A stretch of 45,046 bases of DNA from SZUA-76 sp945787585 (GTDB lineage: Bacteria; Pseudomonadota; Gammaproteobacteria; SZUA-140), in the NCBI GenBank assembly GCA_947258425.1, contig CAMYIG010000007.1, positions 1-45,046 of the forward strand, written 5' to 3'. The position numbers and the translations under genes are program-made. This document shows, in pieces, positions 24,547 to 33,544 of the stretch. The notes below the pieces were generated by a model. It worked only from the letters and a program-made list of their open reading frames with translations. It was not told where the DNA came from and did no database searches. How positions within the stretch are numbered: the stretch's first letter is position 1; each line of letters opens with the position of its first letter.

Positions 24547-26739
24547 ATGCCGTCAACTTCAGCACCAACTACCACAGCAGCGTCTACGGCTGAAAAGCGC
24601 AAGATACTGGTCACCAGCGCGTTGCCATACGCCAATGGCTCGATCCACATCGGCCATCTGGTTGAGTATATCCAGACTGACATCTGGGTGCGTTTCCAGA
24701 AGATGCGCGGCCACACCTGCCACTATGTCTGCGCCGACGACACCCACGGCACCCCCATTATGTTGCGCGCCGAACAGGAAGGGATCACCCCGGAGGCGCT
24801 GATTGAGCGCGTCCACGGCGAGCATTTTCAGGATTTCAGCGATTTCGCGATTGAGTTCGACAACTACCACTCGACCCATTCCGACGAAAACCGTGCGCTA
24901 TCGCAGGACACCTACCGCCGCCTCGACAAAGCAGGCCTGATCACCAAACGCACTATCGAGCAGCTCTACGATCCTGAAAAAGAGATGTTCCTGTCGGATC
25001 GCTTTATTAAAGGGGCCTGCCCCAGGTGCAAGGCCGAAGACCAGTACGGCGACTCCTGCGAGAAATGCGGTGCAACCTACTCGCCAACCGATCTAATCAA
25101 GCCCTATTCTGCGCTCTCAGGCGCCACCCCGATCACAAAAAAATCAGAGCATCATTTTTTCAAACTGGGTGAGTGCGAAGACTTTTTGAAGACGTGGCTC
25201 AATCGCACTGGCGACGCGGCACCGCTACAGGCCGAAGCCGCCAACAAGATGGCCGAATGGTTTGAGGCTGGCCTGCGCGACTGGGACATCTCGCGCGACG
25301 CCCCCTACTTCGGTTTCGAGATCCCTGATGCGCCGGGCAAATTTCTCTACGTCTGGCTCGATGCGCCGATCGGCTACATGGCGAGCTTCAAAAACCTGTG
25401 CGACCGAGAGGGGCTCGACTTCGATAGCTACTGGCAGCCCGATAGCAATGCCGAGCTGTACCATTTTATCGGCAAAGATATCCTCTATTTTCATGCGCTG
25501 TTCTGGCCTGCGACGCTGCAATATGCGGGCTACCGCACCCCGACAAAGATCTGCGTACACGGCTTTCTGACGGTCGACGGACAGAAGATGTCCAAATCGC
25601 GCGGCACCTTTATTATGGCGCGCACCTATCTCGAACATCTGAACCCGGAGTACCTGCGCTACTATTTCGCAGCCAAACTAAGCGACCGGATCGAAGATAT
25701 CGATCTCAACCTCGAAGACTTCACCGCGCGTGTTAACAGCAATCTGGTGGGCAAGTACATCAACATCGCGTCACGCTCCGCAGGCTTTATCAGCAAGCGC
25801 TTCGACGGCCAGCTCGCCGCAACACTGGATGACGATGGCGCAGCACTCGTGTCAGCCATTCAGGCGCAGGCGGCACAGATCGCCAAGCTTTACGAGGCGC
25901 GTCAGTTCAGCGAGGCGATGCGTGAAATCATGGCGCTGGCCGATCAGGCGAATGAGTATGTCAGCGACAAGGCGCCGTGGCTCATGGCAAAAGAAGCCGG
26001 ACAGGAAGCGGCGCTGCATACGGTCTGCACCGCGATCATCAACGCCTTCCGCGTGCTAACGATCTACCTCAAACCGGTACTGCCACGACTCGCGGCAGCG
26101 GTCGAGGCGTTCCTCAATATCGAGCCGTTGCAGTGGCACGATGTCGACGGGCTATTGACCAATCACGCCATCAACCCTTACCAACACTTGATGAAACGCA
26201 TCGAACAGAAACAGATCGATGCGGTGGTTGAGGCGAGTGCCGCGACAATGCAGCAAACACCCTCACCGACACGACACGGCGAGGCACAGCAGAAAAGCAG
26301 TAAGGCCGAGCAGAAAAAAACGACTAAATCTAAATCTGAAGCTAAGAATGGAGCGGGATCTTCCATCCCTGAGAATAAAGCGGGACTTACCGTGAATGAC
26401 GCAACAGACAACACCATCCAGTTCGATGACTTCGCCAAGGTCGACCTGCGCATCGCCAGAATTGTAAAGGCAGCGCACGTCGACGGTGCCGACAAACTGC
26501 TGCAACTGACGCTCGATATCGGCGAAGCACAGACGCGCAACGTCTTCGCCGGGATCAAGTCGGCCTACTCACCGGAGCAGCTGGAAGGGAAATTGACGGT
26601 GATGGTGGCCAACCTCGCACCCCGTAAAATGCGCTTTGGCCTCTCCGAAGGGATGGTGCTGGCCGCTGGCCCCGGCGGCAAAGAACTGTGGATACTGGAA
26701 CCCCATGAGGGCGCGCAACCCGGCATGAAGGTGAAATAG
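24547..26739 (+). CDS. metG: Methionyl-tRNA synthetase
   Basis: The 730-residue class I synthetase charges initiator and elongator tRNA-Met. It has the HIGH signature HIGH at 34-37, a zinc knuckle with Cys158, Cys161, Cys171 and Cys174, and KMSKS at 347-351. An anticodon-binding helical domain is followed by a Lys/Ser/Thr-rich low-complexity linker (about 575-620) and a C-terminal EMAPII-like tRNA-binding and dimerisation domain (about 630-730, FAKVDLRIARIVKAAHV). It is about 50 residues longer than E. coli MetG because of an 18-residue Ala/Thr-rich N-terminal tail and the long linker. GGGG precedes the ATG. It is divergent from apbC and followed by the rsx operon after a stable hairpin. Confidence 0.98.
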   Translation: MPSTSAPTTTAASTAEKRKILVTSALPYANGSIHIGHLVEYIQTDIWVRFQKMRGHTCHYVCADDTHGTPIMLRAEQEGITPEALIERVHGEHFQDFSDFAIEFDNYHSTHSDENRALSQDTYRRLDKAGLITKRTIEQLYDPEKEMFLSDRFIKGACPRCKAEDQYGDSCEKCGATYSPTDLIKPYSALSGATPITKKSEHHFFKLGECEDFLKTWLNRTGDAAPLQAEAANKMAEWFEAGLRDWDISRDAPYFGFEIPDAPGKFLYVWLDAPIGYMASFKNLCDREGLDFDSYWQPDSNAELYHFIGKDILYFHALFWPATLQYAGYRTPTKICVHGFLTVDGQKMSKSRGTFIMARTYLEHLNPEYLRYYFAAKLSDRIEDIDLNLEDFTARVNSNLVGKYINIASRSAGFISKRFDGQLAATLDDDGAALVSAIQAQAAQIAKLYEARQFSEAMREIMALADQANEYVSDKAPWLMAKEAGQEAALHTVCTAIINAFRVLTIYLKPVLPRLAAAVEAFLNIEPLQWHDVDGLLTNHAINPYQHLMKRIEQKQIDAVVEASAATMQQTPSPTRHGEAQQKSSKAEQKKTTKSKSEAKNGAGSSIPENKAGLTVNDATDNTIQFDDFAKVDLRIARIVKAAHVDGADKLLQLTLDIGEAQTRNVFAGIKSAYSPEQLEGKLTVMVANLAPRKMRFGLSEGMVLAAGPGGKELWILEPHEGAQPGMKVK

Positions 26740-26744
26740 CCCCA

Positions 26745-26767
26745 CTCCTGCTACGTTGTAGCGGGAG
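26745..26767 (+). terminator. Stable hairpin between metG and rsxA
   Basis: The arms CTCCTGCTAC and GTAGCGGGAG form ten pairs (one T-G) around a three-base loop, starting six bases after the metG stop. No T-run follows, so it may be a processing or partial termination site rather than a true intrinsic terminator. Confidence 0.5.
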
Positions 26768-26840
26768 GTCTGGCAGAGTAACATTGGCACCGCAACGGCA
26801 ACGATTAAATAATGCGATATAAAACACCGATATAGAGTAC

Positions 26841-27422
26841 ATGACTGAATTAGCCCTCATCCTTCTCAGCACCGTGCTGGTCAACAATTTTGTGCTGGTC
26901 AAATTCCTTGGCCTGTGCCCCTTCATGGGGGTTTCGCGCAAACTTGAAACGGCCATCGGCATGGCGCTGGCAACCACCTTCGTGCTGACACTGTCATCGG
27001 TTTGCAGTTACCTCGCCAACAAATATCTACTAGAACCCTTCGGCATCGAGTACCTGAAAACCATCACTTTTATTCTGGTGATTGCCGTCGTCGTGCAGTT
27101 CACCGAGATGTTCATCCAGAAGAGCAGTCCACTGCTGCACAAAGTGCTCGGCATCTTTCTGCCGCTGATCACCACTAACTGTGCGGTGCTCGGGGTTGCC
27201 CTGCTCAACGTCCAGCAGGAACTCAATTTCCTGCAATCGGCGGTCTACGGCTTTGGCGCAGCGGTCGGTTTTTCGATCGTACTGATCCTGTTTGCGGCAA
27301 TGCGCGAACGCCTTGCCGCCGCCGACGTCCCGGTCGTGTTTCAGGGGCCTGCCATCGGTCTGATTACCGCAGGACTGATGTCGCTCGCCTTTATGGGATT
27401 CTCAGGATTGGTAAAAGTCTAA
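26841..27422 (+). CDS. rsxA: Electron transport complex subunit RsxA/RnfA
   Basis: The 193-residue integral membrane subunit of the Rnf/Rsx ferredoxin:NAD+ oxidoreductase has six predicted helices. Family motifs are VNNFVLVKFLGLCPFMGVS near the start, the mid-membrane LLHKVLGIFLPLITTNCAVLGVAL and VLILFAAMRERL. The half-helices carrying Cys in GLCPF and TTNCA bind a [2Fe-2S] cluster shared with RsxE in known structures. It opens the complete rsxABCDGE operon; rsxB follows after one base. Confidence 0.97.
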   Translation: MTELALILLSTVLVNNFVLVKFLGLCPFMGVSRKLETAIGMALATTFVLTLSSVCSYLANKYLLEPFGIEYLKTITFILVIAVVVQFTEMFIQKSSPLLHKVLGIFLPLITTNCAVLGVALLNVQQELNFLQSAVYGFGAAVGFSIVLILFAAMRERLAAADVPVVFQGPAIGLITAGLMSLAFMGFSGLVKV

Positions 27423-27423
27423 A

Positions 27424-28035
27424 ATGCTGACGGCAATTCTGGCATTGAGCGCACTGGCGCTGGTCTTTGGGCTGATCCTCGGTTTTGCCGCGGTGCGCTT
27501 TAAGGTCGAGGGCGATCCGCTGGTCGAACAGATCGATGCGCAACTGCCGCAGACCCAGTGTGGCCAGTGCGGCTACCCCGGCTGCCGCCCGTATGCCGAG
27601 GCGATCGCCAACGAGGGGGCCGAAATCAACCAGTGTCCCCCCGGCGGCGAAGTCACCATCATCGCGCTGGCCGATCTGCTCGACCGTGAACCGCTGCCAC
27701 TCAATCCGGAAAATGGCGCGGTCAAACCGAAGACTGTCGCCTTCATCGATGAACAGACCTGCATCGGCTGCACGCTCTGCATTCAGGCGTGCCCGGTGGA
27801 TGCGATCCTCGGTGCCGCCAAGCAGATGCACACCATCATTGCCGCCGAGTGCACCGGCTGTGATCTGTGCCTGCCGCCCTGCCCAGTAGACTGTATCGAG
27901 ATGGTCGAGATTAAACAGGATATGCTGACCTGGAAATGGCCCTATCCTGAAGAGGCTGTGACTAAAAAATCTGCAGCTGGAAAAACTGACGCTGAAAAAT
28001 CGTCCGCTGACGGTTCGCGGGAGGCCTCCGCATGA
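27424..28035 (+). CDS. rsxB: Electron transport complex subunit RsxB/RnfB (ferredoxin-type)
   Basis: The 203-residue protein has an N-terminal membrane helix (about 3-25), a four-Cys cluster domain (Cys46, Cys49, Cys54, Cys71 in the QCGQCGYPGC...CPPGG arrangement) and two classical [4Fe-4S] ferredoxin motifs (Cys113/116/119/123 and Cys143/146/149/153). It takes electrons from soluble ferredoxin on the cytoplasmic side, or passes them to it. The C-terminal tail is Lys/Ala-rich and low-complexity. Its TGA overlaps the rsxC ATG (ATGA). Confidence 0.97.
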   Translation: MLTAILALSALALVFGLILGFAAVRFKVEGDPLVEQIDAQLPQTQCGQCGYPGCRPYAEAIANEGAEINQCPPGGEVTIIALADLLDREPLPLNPENGAVKPKTVAFIDEQTCIGCTLCIQACPVDAILGAAKQMHTIIAAECTGCDLCLPPCPVDCIEMVEIKQDMLTWKWPYPEEAVTKKSAAGKTDAEKSSADGSREASA

Positions 28036-29807
28036 GCCTGGCCCCAGTAAAACTGTGGGACTTCCACGGCGGTATTCATCCGGAACAGAATAAGTTGCAA
28101 TCGACGTCGTTACCGTCGTCAGCGGCGCAGATGCCCAGCAAACTGGTGCTACCGCTGCACCAGCATATCGGTGAAGCGGCTGAGCCGATCGTCGAGGTGG
28201 GCGACACGGTCTTAAAAGGTCAGAAGATTGCCAGCGCCAGTGGTTATGTCAGCGCCCCACTACACGCCCCTACCTCTGGCACAATCATCGATATCAGCGA
28301 GTATCCCATTCCTCACCCATCGGGATTGAGTGCACTGGCGATTGTGATTGAACCGGATGGCCGTGACGAATGGATTCAACAGGCTTCAATACAACATTAC
28401 ACCGAGGCCGACCCCAGTCGGCTGCGTAATATCATCCGTGAAGCGGGCATCGTGGGCCTTGGCGGCGCGGGTTTTCCATCGTTCATCAAACTCAATCCCG
28501 GCTCGCAAAAGAAGATCAAGACCCTGATCCTCAACGGGGTTGAGTGCGAGCCGTATATCACCTGCGATGACATGTTGATGCGTGAAGACGCCCACTCGAT
28601 CATCGAGGGCGTCCACATCATGCGCCATGCGCTACAGGCAGAAGAGTGCGTGATCGCCATCGAAGACAATAAACCAGAGGCCTATGAAAGTATCTGCAAG
28701 GCGGCCACCGGCATCCCCGGACTGCGAGTTGCGCTGGTGCCGACCCGCTACCCACAGGGCAGCGAAAAACAGCTGGTACAGGTAATCACCGGCAAAGAGG
28801 TACCGAGTAATGGGCTCGCGCTCCACATCGGCGTGGTGTGCCACAACGTGGCGACCGCGGCGGCGATCTATCGCGCCATCCATCTCGGCCAGCCGCTGAT
28901 CTCACGTATGGTGACGGTTACTGGCGAAGCGATTCCGCAGCCACGTAATTTCGAAGTACTCATCGGCACACCGATGGACGAACTACTGCAGCAGTGCGGC
29001 GCTGAATTTGATCAGATCGAACGCCTCGTGATGGGCGGCCCGATGATGGGCTTTGCGCTGCATGAGATCAATCTGCCGGTCATCAAGACCACCAACTGCA
29101 TCATCGCCGCTACGCGTAAAGAGCTGGGGCAGGACCGCCCCGCGATGCCGTGCATTCGCTGCGGGGCGTGCGCCGATGTCTGCCCGGTTAAGCTATTACC
29201 ACAGCAGCTCTACTGGCACGCGCGCGCCAAAGAGCTAGACAAGGTGCAGGAATATGATCTGTTCGATTGCATCGAATGTGGCTGCTGCTCTTATGTCTGC
29301 CCCAGCAGTATTCCACTAGTGCAGTATTATCGCTTCGCCAAAGGGGCGATCTGGACTCAGGAGCAGGAGCATAAAAAATCGGATCAGGCGCGTGAACGAC
29401 ATGAGTTTCGCCTGATGCGTATCGAACGCGAAAAACAGGAGCGTGAGGCCAAACGCGCCCAAAAGAAGGCGCCGCGACCGAAAACCGATAGCGCACGACC
29501 AGCGCCCGTCGACGGCGCACAGATGGGCGATAAAATGCGGCAGGAAGCGATGGCGCAGCGCGACAGTGCCCAGGCTGCCCGTCAGACTGAAATTCAGGCC
29601 GCCCTCGCGCGCGTGCAGGCGAAGAAAAAGGATGCCGCGACCAAACCAGAGATCGGGACAACGGAGACAGATCAGCCTGCCTCCGCTGGCAGTCCTGCGT
29701 CCGTTTCGGCTCCAGCTCCAGTTCCGCCTCCGACTCGGACACAGTCACGCGATAGCGACACCGCCGATGAAACAGCTACCCATAAAAATGAAGAGCAGTC
29801 ACAATAA
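28032..29807 (+). CDS. rsxC: Electron transport complex subunit RsxC/RnfC
   Basis: The 591-residue peripheral subunit carries the NADH- and FMN-binding site. Visible features are an N-terminal barrel-sandwich region (GGIHPEQNK; about 1-125), the NADH/FMN domain (GLGGAGFPSFIKL at about 142-154, NGVECEPYITCDD, VPTRYPQGSEKQLV), the SLBB-like part, and two [4Fe-4S] motifs (Cys374/377/380/384 and Cys413/416/419/423). The C-terminal 140 residues are Lys/Ala/Gln/Pro-rich and low in complexity, as in E. coli RsxC but shorter. It is coupled to rsxB by a 4-base overlap. Confidence 0.97.
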   Translation: MSLAPVKLWDFHGGIHPEQNKLQSTSLPSSAAQMPSKLVLPLHQHIGEAAEPIVEVGDTVLKGQKIASASGYVSAPLHAPTSGTIIDISEYPIPHPSGLSALAIVIEPDGRDEWIQQASIQHYTEADPSRLRNIIREAGIVGLGGAGFPSFIKLNPGSQKKIKTLILNGVECEPYITCDDMLMREDAHSIIEGVHIMRHALQAEECVIAIEDNKPEAYESICKAATGIPGLRVALVPTRYPQGSEKQLVQVITGKEVPSNGLALHIGVVCHNVATAAAIYRAIHLGQPLISRMVTVTGEAIPQPRNFEVLIGTPMDELLQQCGAEFDQIERLVMGGPMMGFALHEINLPVIKTTNCIIAATRKELGQDRPAMPCIRCGACADVCPVKLLPQQLYWHARAKELDKVQEYDLFDCIECGCCSYVCPSSIPLVQYYRFAKGAIWTQEQEHKKSDQARERHEFRLMRIEREKQEREAKRAQKKAPRPKTDSARPAPVDGAQMGDKMRQEAMAQRDSAQAARQTEIQAALARVQAKKKDAATKPEIGTTETDQPASAGSPASVSAPAPVPPPTRTQSRDSDTADETATHKNEEQSQ

Positions 29808-29844
29808 TGCACTTACCGAACAGTGTTAACCCATAGACGAAACG

Positions 29845-30918
29845 ATGCCATTTAACGCGCCCACCTCCCCTCATCAGCTCGCCCCCACCTCCATCACCCG
29901 CGTGATGCTGCTGGTAACCCTGGCGCTGATTCCCGGCATCATCGCCTATGTGTGGTTTTTTGGCTGGGGCGTGGTAGTCAATATCTGCATCGCCGTGGTC
30001 ACTGCCCTCAGTTGTGAGGCGTTGATACTCAAGCTGCGTCAGCGCCCGGTACTGCCCTTTTTAAGCGATGGCAGCGCGGTACTCACTGCGGTACTGATCG
30101 CGCTGACGCTGCCGCCCCTGTCGCCGTGGTGGATCACCGTGATCGGTGTCGCCTTTGCCATCATCATCGCCAAGCATCTCTACGGCGGTCTCGGTTACAA
30201 CCCCTTCAACCCAGCGATGGTCGGTTACGTGATGTTGCTGATCTCATTCCCGCGCGAGATGACGAGCTGGATTCCGCCCAGCGAGCTGGCGAATAACAGC
30301 CTCGGTTTTATCGACACCACCCTGTTCATCCTCTTCAGTACGCTGCCCGATGGCATTACCTTTGATGCACTGACCGAAGCGACGCCGCTCGACTCCCTCA
30401 AGACCCATCTTGCGCTCGGCAACACCGTTGATGAGGTGCGCGCACAATTGGGCCTCGATGAAGCCGCCAGCCGGATTCTCAGCGTGATCCCGATCTTTGG
30501 TGCCATCGGCGGCAAGGGATGGGAGTGGGTCGGCGGTGGTTTTCTGCTCGGCGGCGTGTGGCTGATCTATCAAAAGATCATCAGCTGGCATATTCCGGTG
30601 GCGATGCTCGGCTCACTGTTGGCAGTGTCAGGACTCTTTTACCTGATCGACCCAGCCCACTTCGCCACGCCGATGTTTCACCTCTTCAGTGGCGCGGCGA
30701 TGCTGGGGGCCTTTTTTATCGCCACTGACCCGGTCACCGCCGCCGCTTCGAACCGCGGCAAGATTATCTACGGCTGCGGTATCGGCCTCTTCACCTACAT
30801 CATTCGCACCTGGGGCGGCTACCCTGATGCGGTGGCCTTCGCGGTACTCCTGATGAATATGTGCGCACCGTTGATCGACCACTACTTCAAATCCAGCGTC
30901 TTCGGACACAAGAAATAG
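29845..30918 (+). CDS. rsxD: Electron transport complex subunit RsxD/RnfD
   Basis: The 357-residue integral membrane subunit has about ten hydrophobic helices. It belongs to the NqrB/RnfD family: LPFLSDGSAVLTAVLIALTLPP (partial family signature), HLYGGLGYNPFNPAMVGYV and FHLFSGAAMLGAFFIATDPVTAA. In relatives, a Thr in an S/T-x-A-T segment carries covalent FMN; here TEATPLD provides Thr180 at the expected place. It follows rsxC by 37 bases and precedes rsxG by 11. Confidence 0.96.
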   Translation: MPFNAPTSPHQLAPTSITRVMLLVTLALIPGIIAYVWFFGWGVVVNICIAVVTALSCEALILKLRQRPVLPFLSDGSAVLTAVLIALTLPPLSPWWITVIGVAFAIIIAKHLYGGLGYNPFNPAMVGYVMLLISFPREMTSWIPPSELANNSLGFIDTTLFILFSTLPDGITFDALTEATPLDSLKTHLALGNTVDEVRAQLGLDEAASRILSVIPIFGAIGGKGWEWVGGGFLLGGVWLIYQKIISWHIPVAMLGSLLAVSGLFYLIDPAHFATPMFHLFSGAAMLGAFFIATDPVTAAASNRGKIIYGCGIGLFTYIIRTWGGYPDAVAFAVLLMNMCAPLIDHYFKSSVFGHKK

Positions 30919-30929
30919 GGCGCTGTACG

Positions 30930-31592
30930 ATGGTGCTAAAACATATGCTGACAACATCCCTGTTACTGGGCGTGTTTGCGATCGTCGGCACATTGATGGT
31001 CGCGCTTACCTTCGATAACACCGAAGAACTGATCAAAGAGAAGGAAGAACAGGCTTTACTGAAGAGCCTTAATACACTAATCCCCCCTGAAAATCATGAC
31101 AACGACATTGCCAATGACACCGTCACGGTGACCTCAAAGGCGTTACTGGGCAATAAGAAACCGAGCACGGTCTACCTTGCACGGCAAAAAGGGGTCCCCG
31201 TCGCGGCCGTGATCTCCGCCATCGCGCCGGACGGTTACAATGGCGCGATCAAACTACTGGTAGCCATCCGCTATAATGGTACCATTAGCGGTGTACGCGT
31301 CATTAATCACCGTGAGACTCCGGGCCTCGGCGATGCGATTGAGATCGAACGCTCAGACTGGATCACCAGTTTTAATCAACTTTCGCTAAAGTCGCCCGAT
31401 GAGCTTGGCTGGCGGGTACAGAAAGATGGCGGTATTTTTGATCAGTTCACCGGCGCAACGATCACACCCAGGGCGGTGGTCAAAGCCGTTCACCGTGCAC
31501 TGGTCTATTTTGAACTGAATCGCGACAAACTCTTTGCAACTTCGAATAAAGCACAGACACCAAAAAGAGCAACGGAAAAAAATGGCCAATAG
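30930..31592 (+). CDS. rsxG: Electron transport complex subunit RsxG/RnfG
   Basis: The 220-residue protein has one N-terminal membrane helix (about 8-27) and a periplasmic FMN-binding domain. The flavinylation motif is FTGATIT (residues 173-179), with Thr177 as the expected covalent FMN attachment; family members usually have SGAT, and here the first position is Thr. GVRVINHRETPGLGD is also diagnostic. The longer open frame from 30861 runs back into rsxD; ATG 30930 (MVLKHMLTTS) gives a normal signal-anchor start. It overlaps rsxE by 11 bases. The flavin must be attached by ApbE, which is not in the window. Confidence 0.95.
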   Translation: MVLKHMLTTSLLLGVFAIVGTLMVALTFDNTEELIKEKEEQALLKSLNTLIPPENHDNDIANDTVTVTSKALLGNKKPSTVYLARQKGVPVAAVISAIAPDGYNGAIKLLVAIRYNGTISGVRVINHRETPGLGDAIEIERSDWITSFNQLSLKSPDELGWRVQKDGGIFDQFTGATITPRAVVKAVHRALVYFELNRDKLFATSNKAQTPKRATEKNGQ

Positions 31593-32289
31593 CAATTACA
31601 ACGAACTGACCCACAACGGCCTGTGGAAAAATAACGTTGCGCTAGTGCAGGTGCTCGGTCTCTGCCCGCTACTTGCAGTCACCACCACCACTATCAACGG
31701 CATTGGGCTCGGCATCGCCACCACGCTGACACTGGTGCTATCGAACATGACTGTTTCGATGATCCGTCATTCAGTGCGCCCGGAGATCCGCATTCCCGTC
31801 TTCGTGCTGATCATCGCCTCCATTGTGACGGCCATTGAACTGGCGATGAATGCCTACTTTTATGATCTGTATAAGATCCTCGGCATCTTTATTCCGTTGA
31901 TCGTCACCAACTGTGCCATCCTCGGTCGGGCGGAGGCATTTGCCTCAAAAAATGCCGTCATCCCCTCTTTTATCGACGGCCTGATGATGGGCGTTGGTTT
32001 TACCGCCATCCTGGTCTTGCTGGGTGCCATACGTGAAGCACTCGGGATGGGCACGTTGTTTGCGCAAGCCCACCTCATGTTTGGCGAGTCGGCCGAGTGG
32101 ATGACGATCACCCTGATCGATGACTATAATGGCTTTCTGCTCGCCATCCTGCCCCCCGGCGCCTTTATCGGGCTGGGGCTATTAATCGCACTGAAAAATG
32201 TGATCGATCAACGCGCCAAGAAAAAGGCGGCTCAGGCAAGTGCCCAGCCCAGCGAAGACACCCTCTCGGCGCCCTCACTGGCAAAATAG
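31582..32289 (+). CDS. rsxE: Electron transport complex subunit RsxE/RnfE
   Basis: The 235-residue integral membrane subunit is homologous to RsxA with inverted topology. NGLWKNNVALVQVLGLCPLLAVT near the start and LGIFIPLIVTNCAILGRAEAFAS match the family, with Cys in both half-helices for the shared [2Fe-2S] cluster. I start at ATG 31582 (MANSNYNELT) inside the end of rsxG; the longer frame from 31534 is unlikely. It completes the operon. In many Enterobacteria nth follows, but here the next gene is a response regulator after 266 bases. Confidence 0.96.
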   Translation: MANSNYNELTHNGLWKNNVALVQVLGLCPLLAVTTTTINGIGLGIATTLTLVLSNMTVSMIRHSVRPEIRIPVFVLIIASIVTAIELAMNAYFYDLYKILGIFIPLIVTNCAILGRAEAFASKNAVIPSFIDGLMMGVGFTAILVLLGAIREALGMGTLFAQAHLMFGESAEWMTITLIDDYNGFLLAILPPGAFIGLGLLIALKNVIDQRAKKKAAQASAQPSEDTLSAPSLAK

Positions 32290-32555
32290 CGTCATAAAGG
32301 CGCCCCGCTCCTAATCAGGATGCTCCTTTACTCCCTTGCCGACCTCTGTTCAGCAGCTTTCACACATCTATTGAAGTTGTAGTAACAGCTGCCGATAGAT
32401 TTATGCACGCCTCACAGATATAAATGTGTGGTTCACTGCCTTAAAAAGCTAGCCAGGGAAGCGTTTGCTAATCGCAATATTATGCTCGTACATGATTAAT
32501 TCCTGTCTAACTAAAGAATTTTACAGTTAAATTAACAGCGTAAGAGCGGTAAAAA

Positions 32556-32921
32556 ATGATCAATTCTATACTTGTTGTTGATGACTCAAAGATGTCACGG
32601 AAACTTGTCATCAGGGCCTTACCAACCGAATGGGATGCCCCCATCCACCAGGCCACCAATGGCCTGGAGGCGCTCGAACTTTTCAAGGAAAAATCACCGG
32701 ATATCGTTTTTCTGGATTTAACGATGCCTGAACTCGATGGCTTCGGGGTGCTGGCGGCCCTGCAAGAACAGGGCAGTCAAGTCCCGGTCATTGTGATCAG
32801 CGCCGATATTCAGACACAGGCCTATGAACGCGCCATTAGCCTCGGTGCGCGTGCCTTTATTCAGAAGCCGATGAGTCCTGAAGATGTAAGAAAAGTCGTC
32901 CAGGAGTTGCATCTATTATGA
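32556..32921 (+). CDS. Single-domain CheY-like response regulator
   Basis: This 121-residue receiver domain has no output domain. The acidic pair is Asp9/Asp10, the phosphorylation site Asp54 in VFLDLTMPE, Ser82 in VIVISAD occupies the Thr/Ser position, and Lys104 in FIQKPMSP is the conserved Lys, so it should be phosphorylatable. It overlaps the CheC-like gene by four bases (ATGA), and a histidine kinase follows. The set probably forms a closed kinase/receiver/phosphatase loop. The downstream effector is not visible. The 266-base upstream gap has no promoter I would call. Confidence 0.95.
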   Translation: MINSILVVDDSKMSRKLVIRALPTEWDAPIHQATNGLEALELFKEKSPDIVFLDLTMPELDGFGVLAALQEQGSQVPVIVISADIQTQAYERAISLGARAFIQKPMSPEDVRKVVQELHLL

Positions 32922-33538
32922 TGCAGATCAAAGAGCAATTTAATGAGGATCGACGTGATGCCTTGCAGGAGGTCGTCAATATCGCGATGGGCCAGGCGGG
33001 CGATTCCCTTGCGAAGCTATTCAGTACATTTGTCGAACTTTCAATCCCCAAATTCCATCTGTGTGATGTAACAGAACTCAATCAGGAGCTTTCTAAAAAC
33101 GCAGCCTACGCGGAAAAAATAACCATCCTGCGCCAACCCTTCTCTGGCCAACTGCGCGGCGAAGGCATTGCTATATTTAACAATAACGGTGTTAGCGAGC
33201 TTGCGAATTTAATGGGATACGAAGGTGAAGTCACGTCTAACAACGAGCGCGAAATGTTACTGGATGTATGTAGCATCCTCATAGGTGCCTGCCTGAATGG
33301 TGTCACTTCGCAACTGGAAATCGCACTCAGTTACACCGCGCCTACGATTATTTCACAAAACACCACTGTGAATGAGTTTTTCAATCCAGAATCCATTCAG
33401 TGGCGCTATGCCATGATCATGGAAATCCGTCTGACCCTGGAACAATATGATTTCAAAAGTAACGTATTGCTCTTTCTGTCTGAAGATAGCTTTCCGCCTT
33501 TAATAGATAAACTGGATCAAATGCTCGAAGAGATATAA
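32918..33538 (+). CDS. CheC-like response-regulator phosphatase
   Basis: The 206-residue soluble protein resembles the CheC/CheX/FliY phosphatase family. The first active-site helix is present: LQEVVNIAMGQAGDSL, with Glu18 and Asn21 in the E-x-x-N pattern. The second helix (LLDVCSILIGACLNGV) has Asp116 and Ser119 where CheC has Glu and Asn, so only one site looks competent. The likely job is to dephosphorylate the receiver encoded just upstream. No other chemotaxis genes are nearby, which argues for a role outside classical flagellar chemotaxis. Family assignment is by motif and context. Confidence 0.8.
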   Translation: MMQIKEQFNEDRRDALQEVVNIAMGQAGDSLAKLFSTFVELSIPKFHLCDVTELNQELSKNAAYAEKITILRQPFSGQLRGEGIAIFNNNGVSELANLMGYEGEVTSNNEREMLLDVCSILIGACLNGVTSQLEIALSYTAPTIISQNTTVNEFFNPESIQWRYAMIMEIRLTLEQYDFKSNVLLFLSEDSFPPLIDKLDQMLEEI

Positions 33539-33544
33539 AACATC

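Noticed and set aside
32918..33538. Part of a flagellar chemotaxis operon
   Set aside because: No cheA, cheW, mcp, cheB or flagellar genes are nearby.
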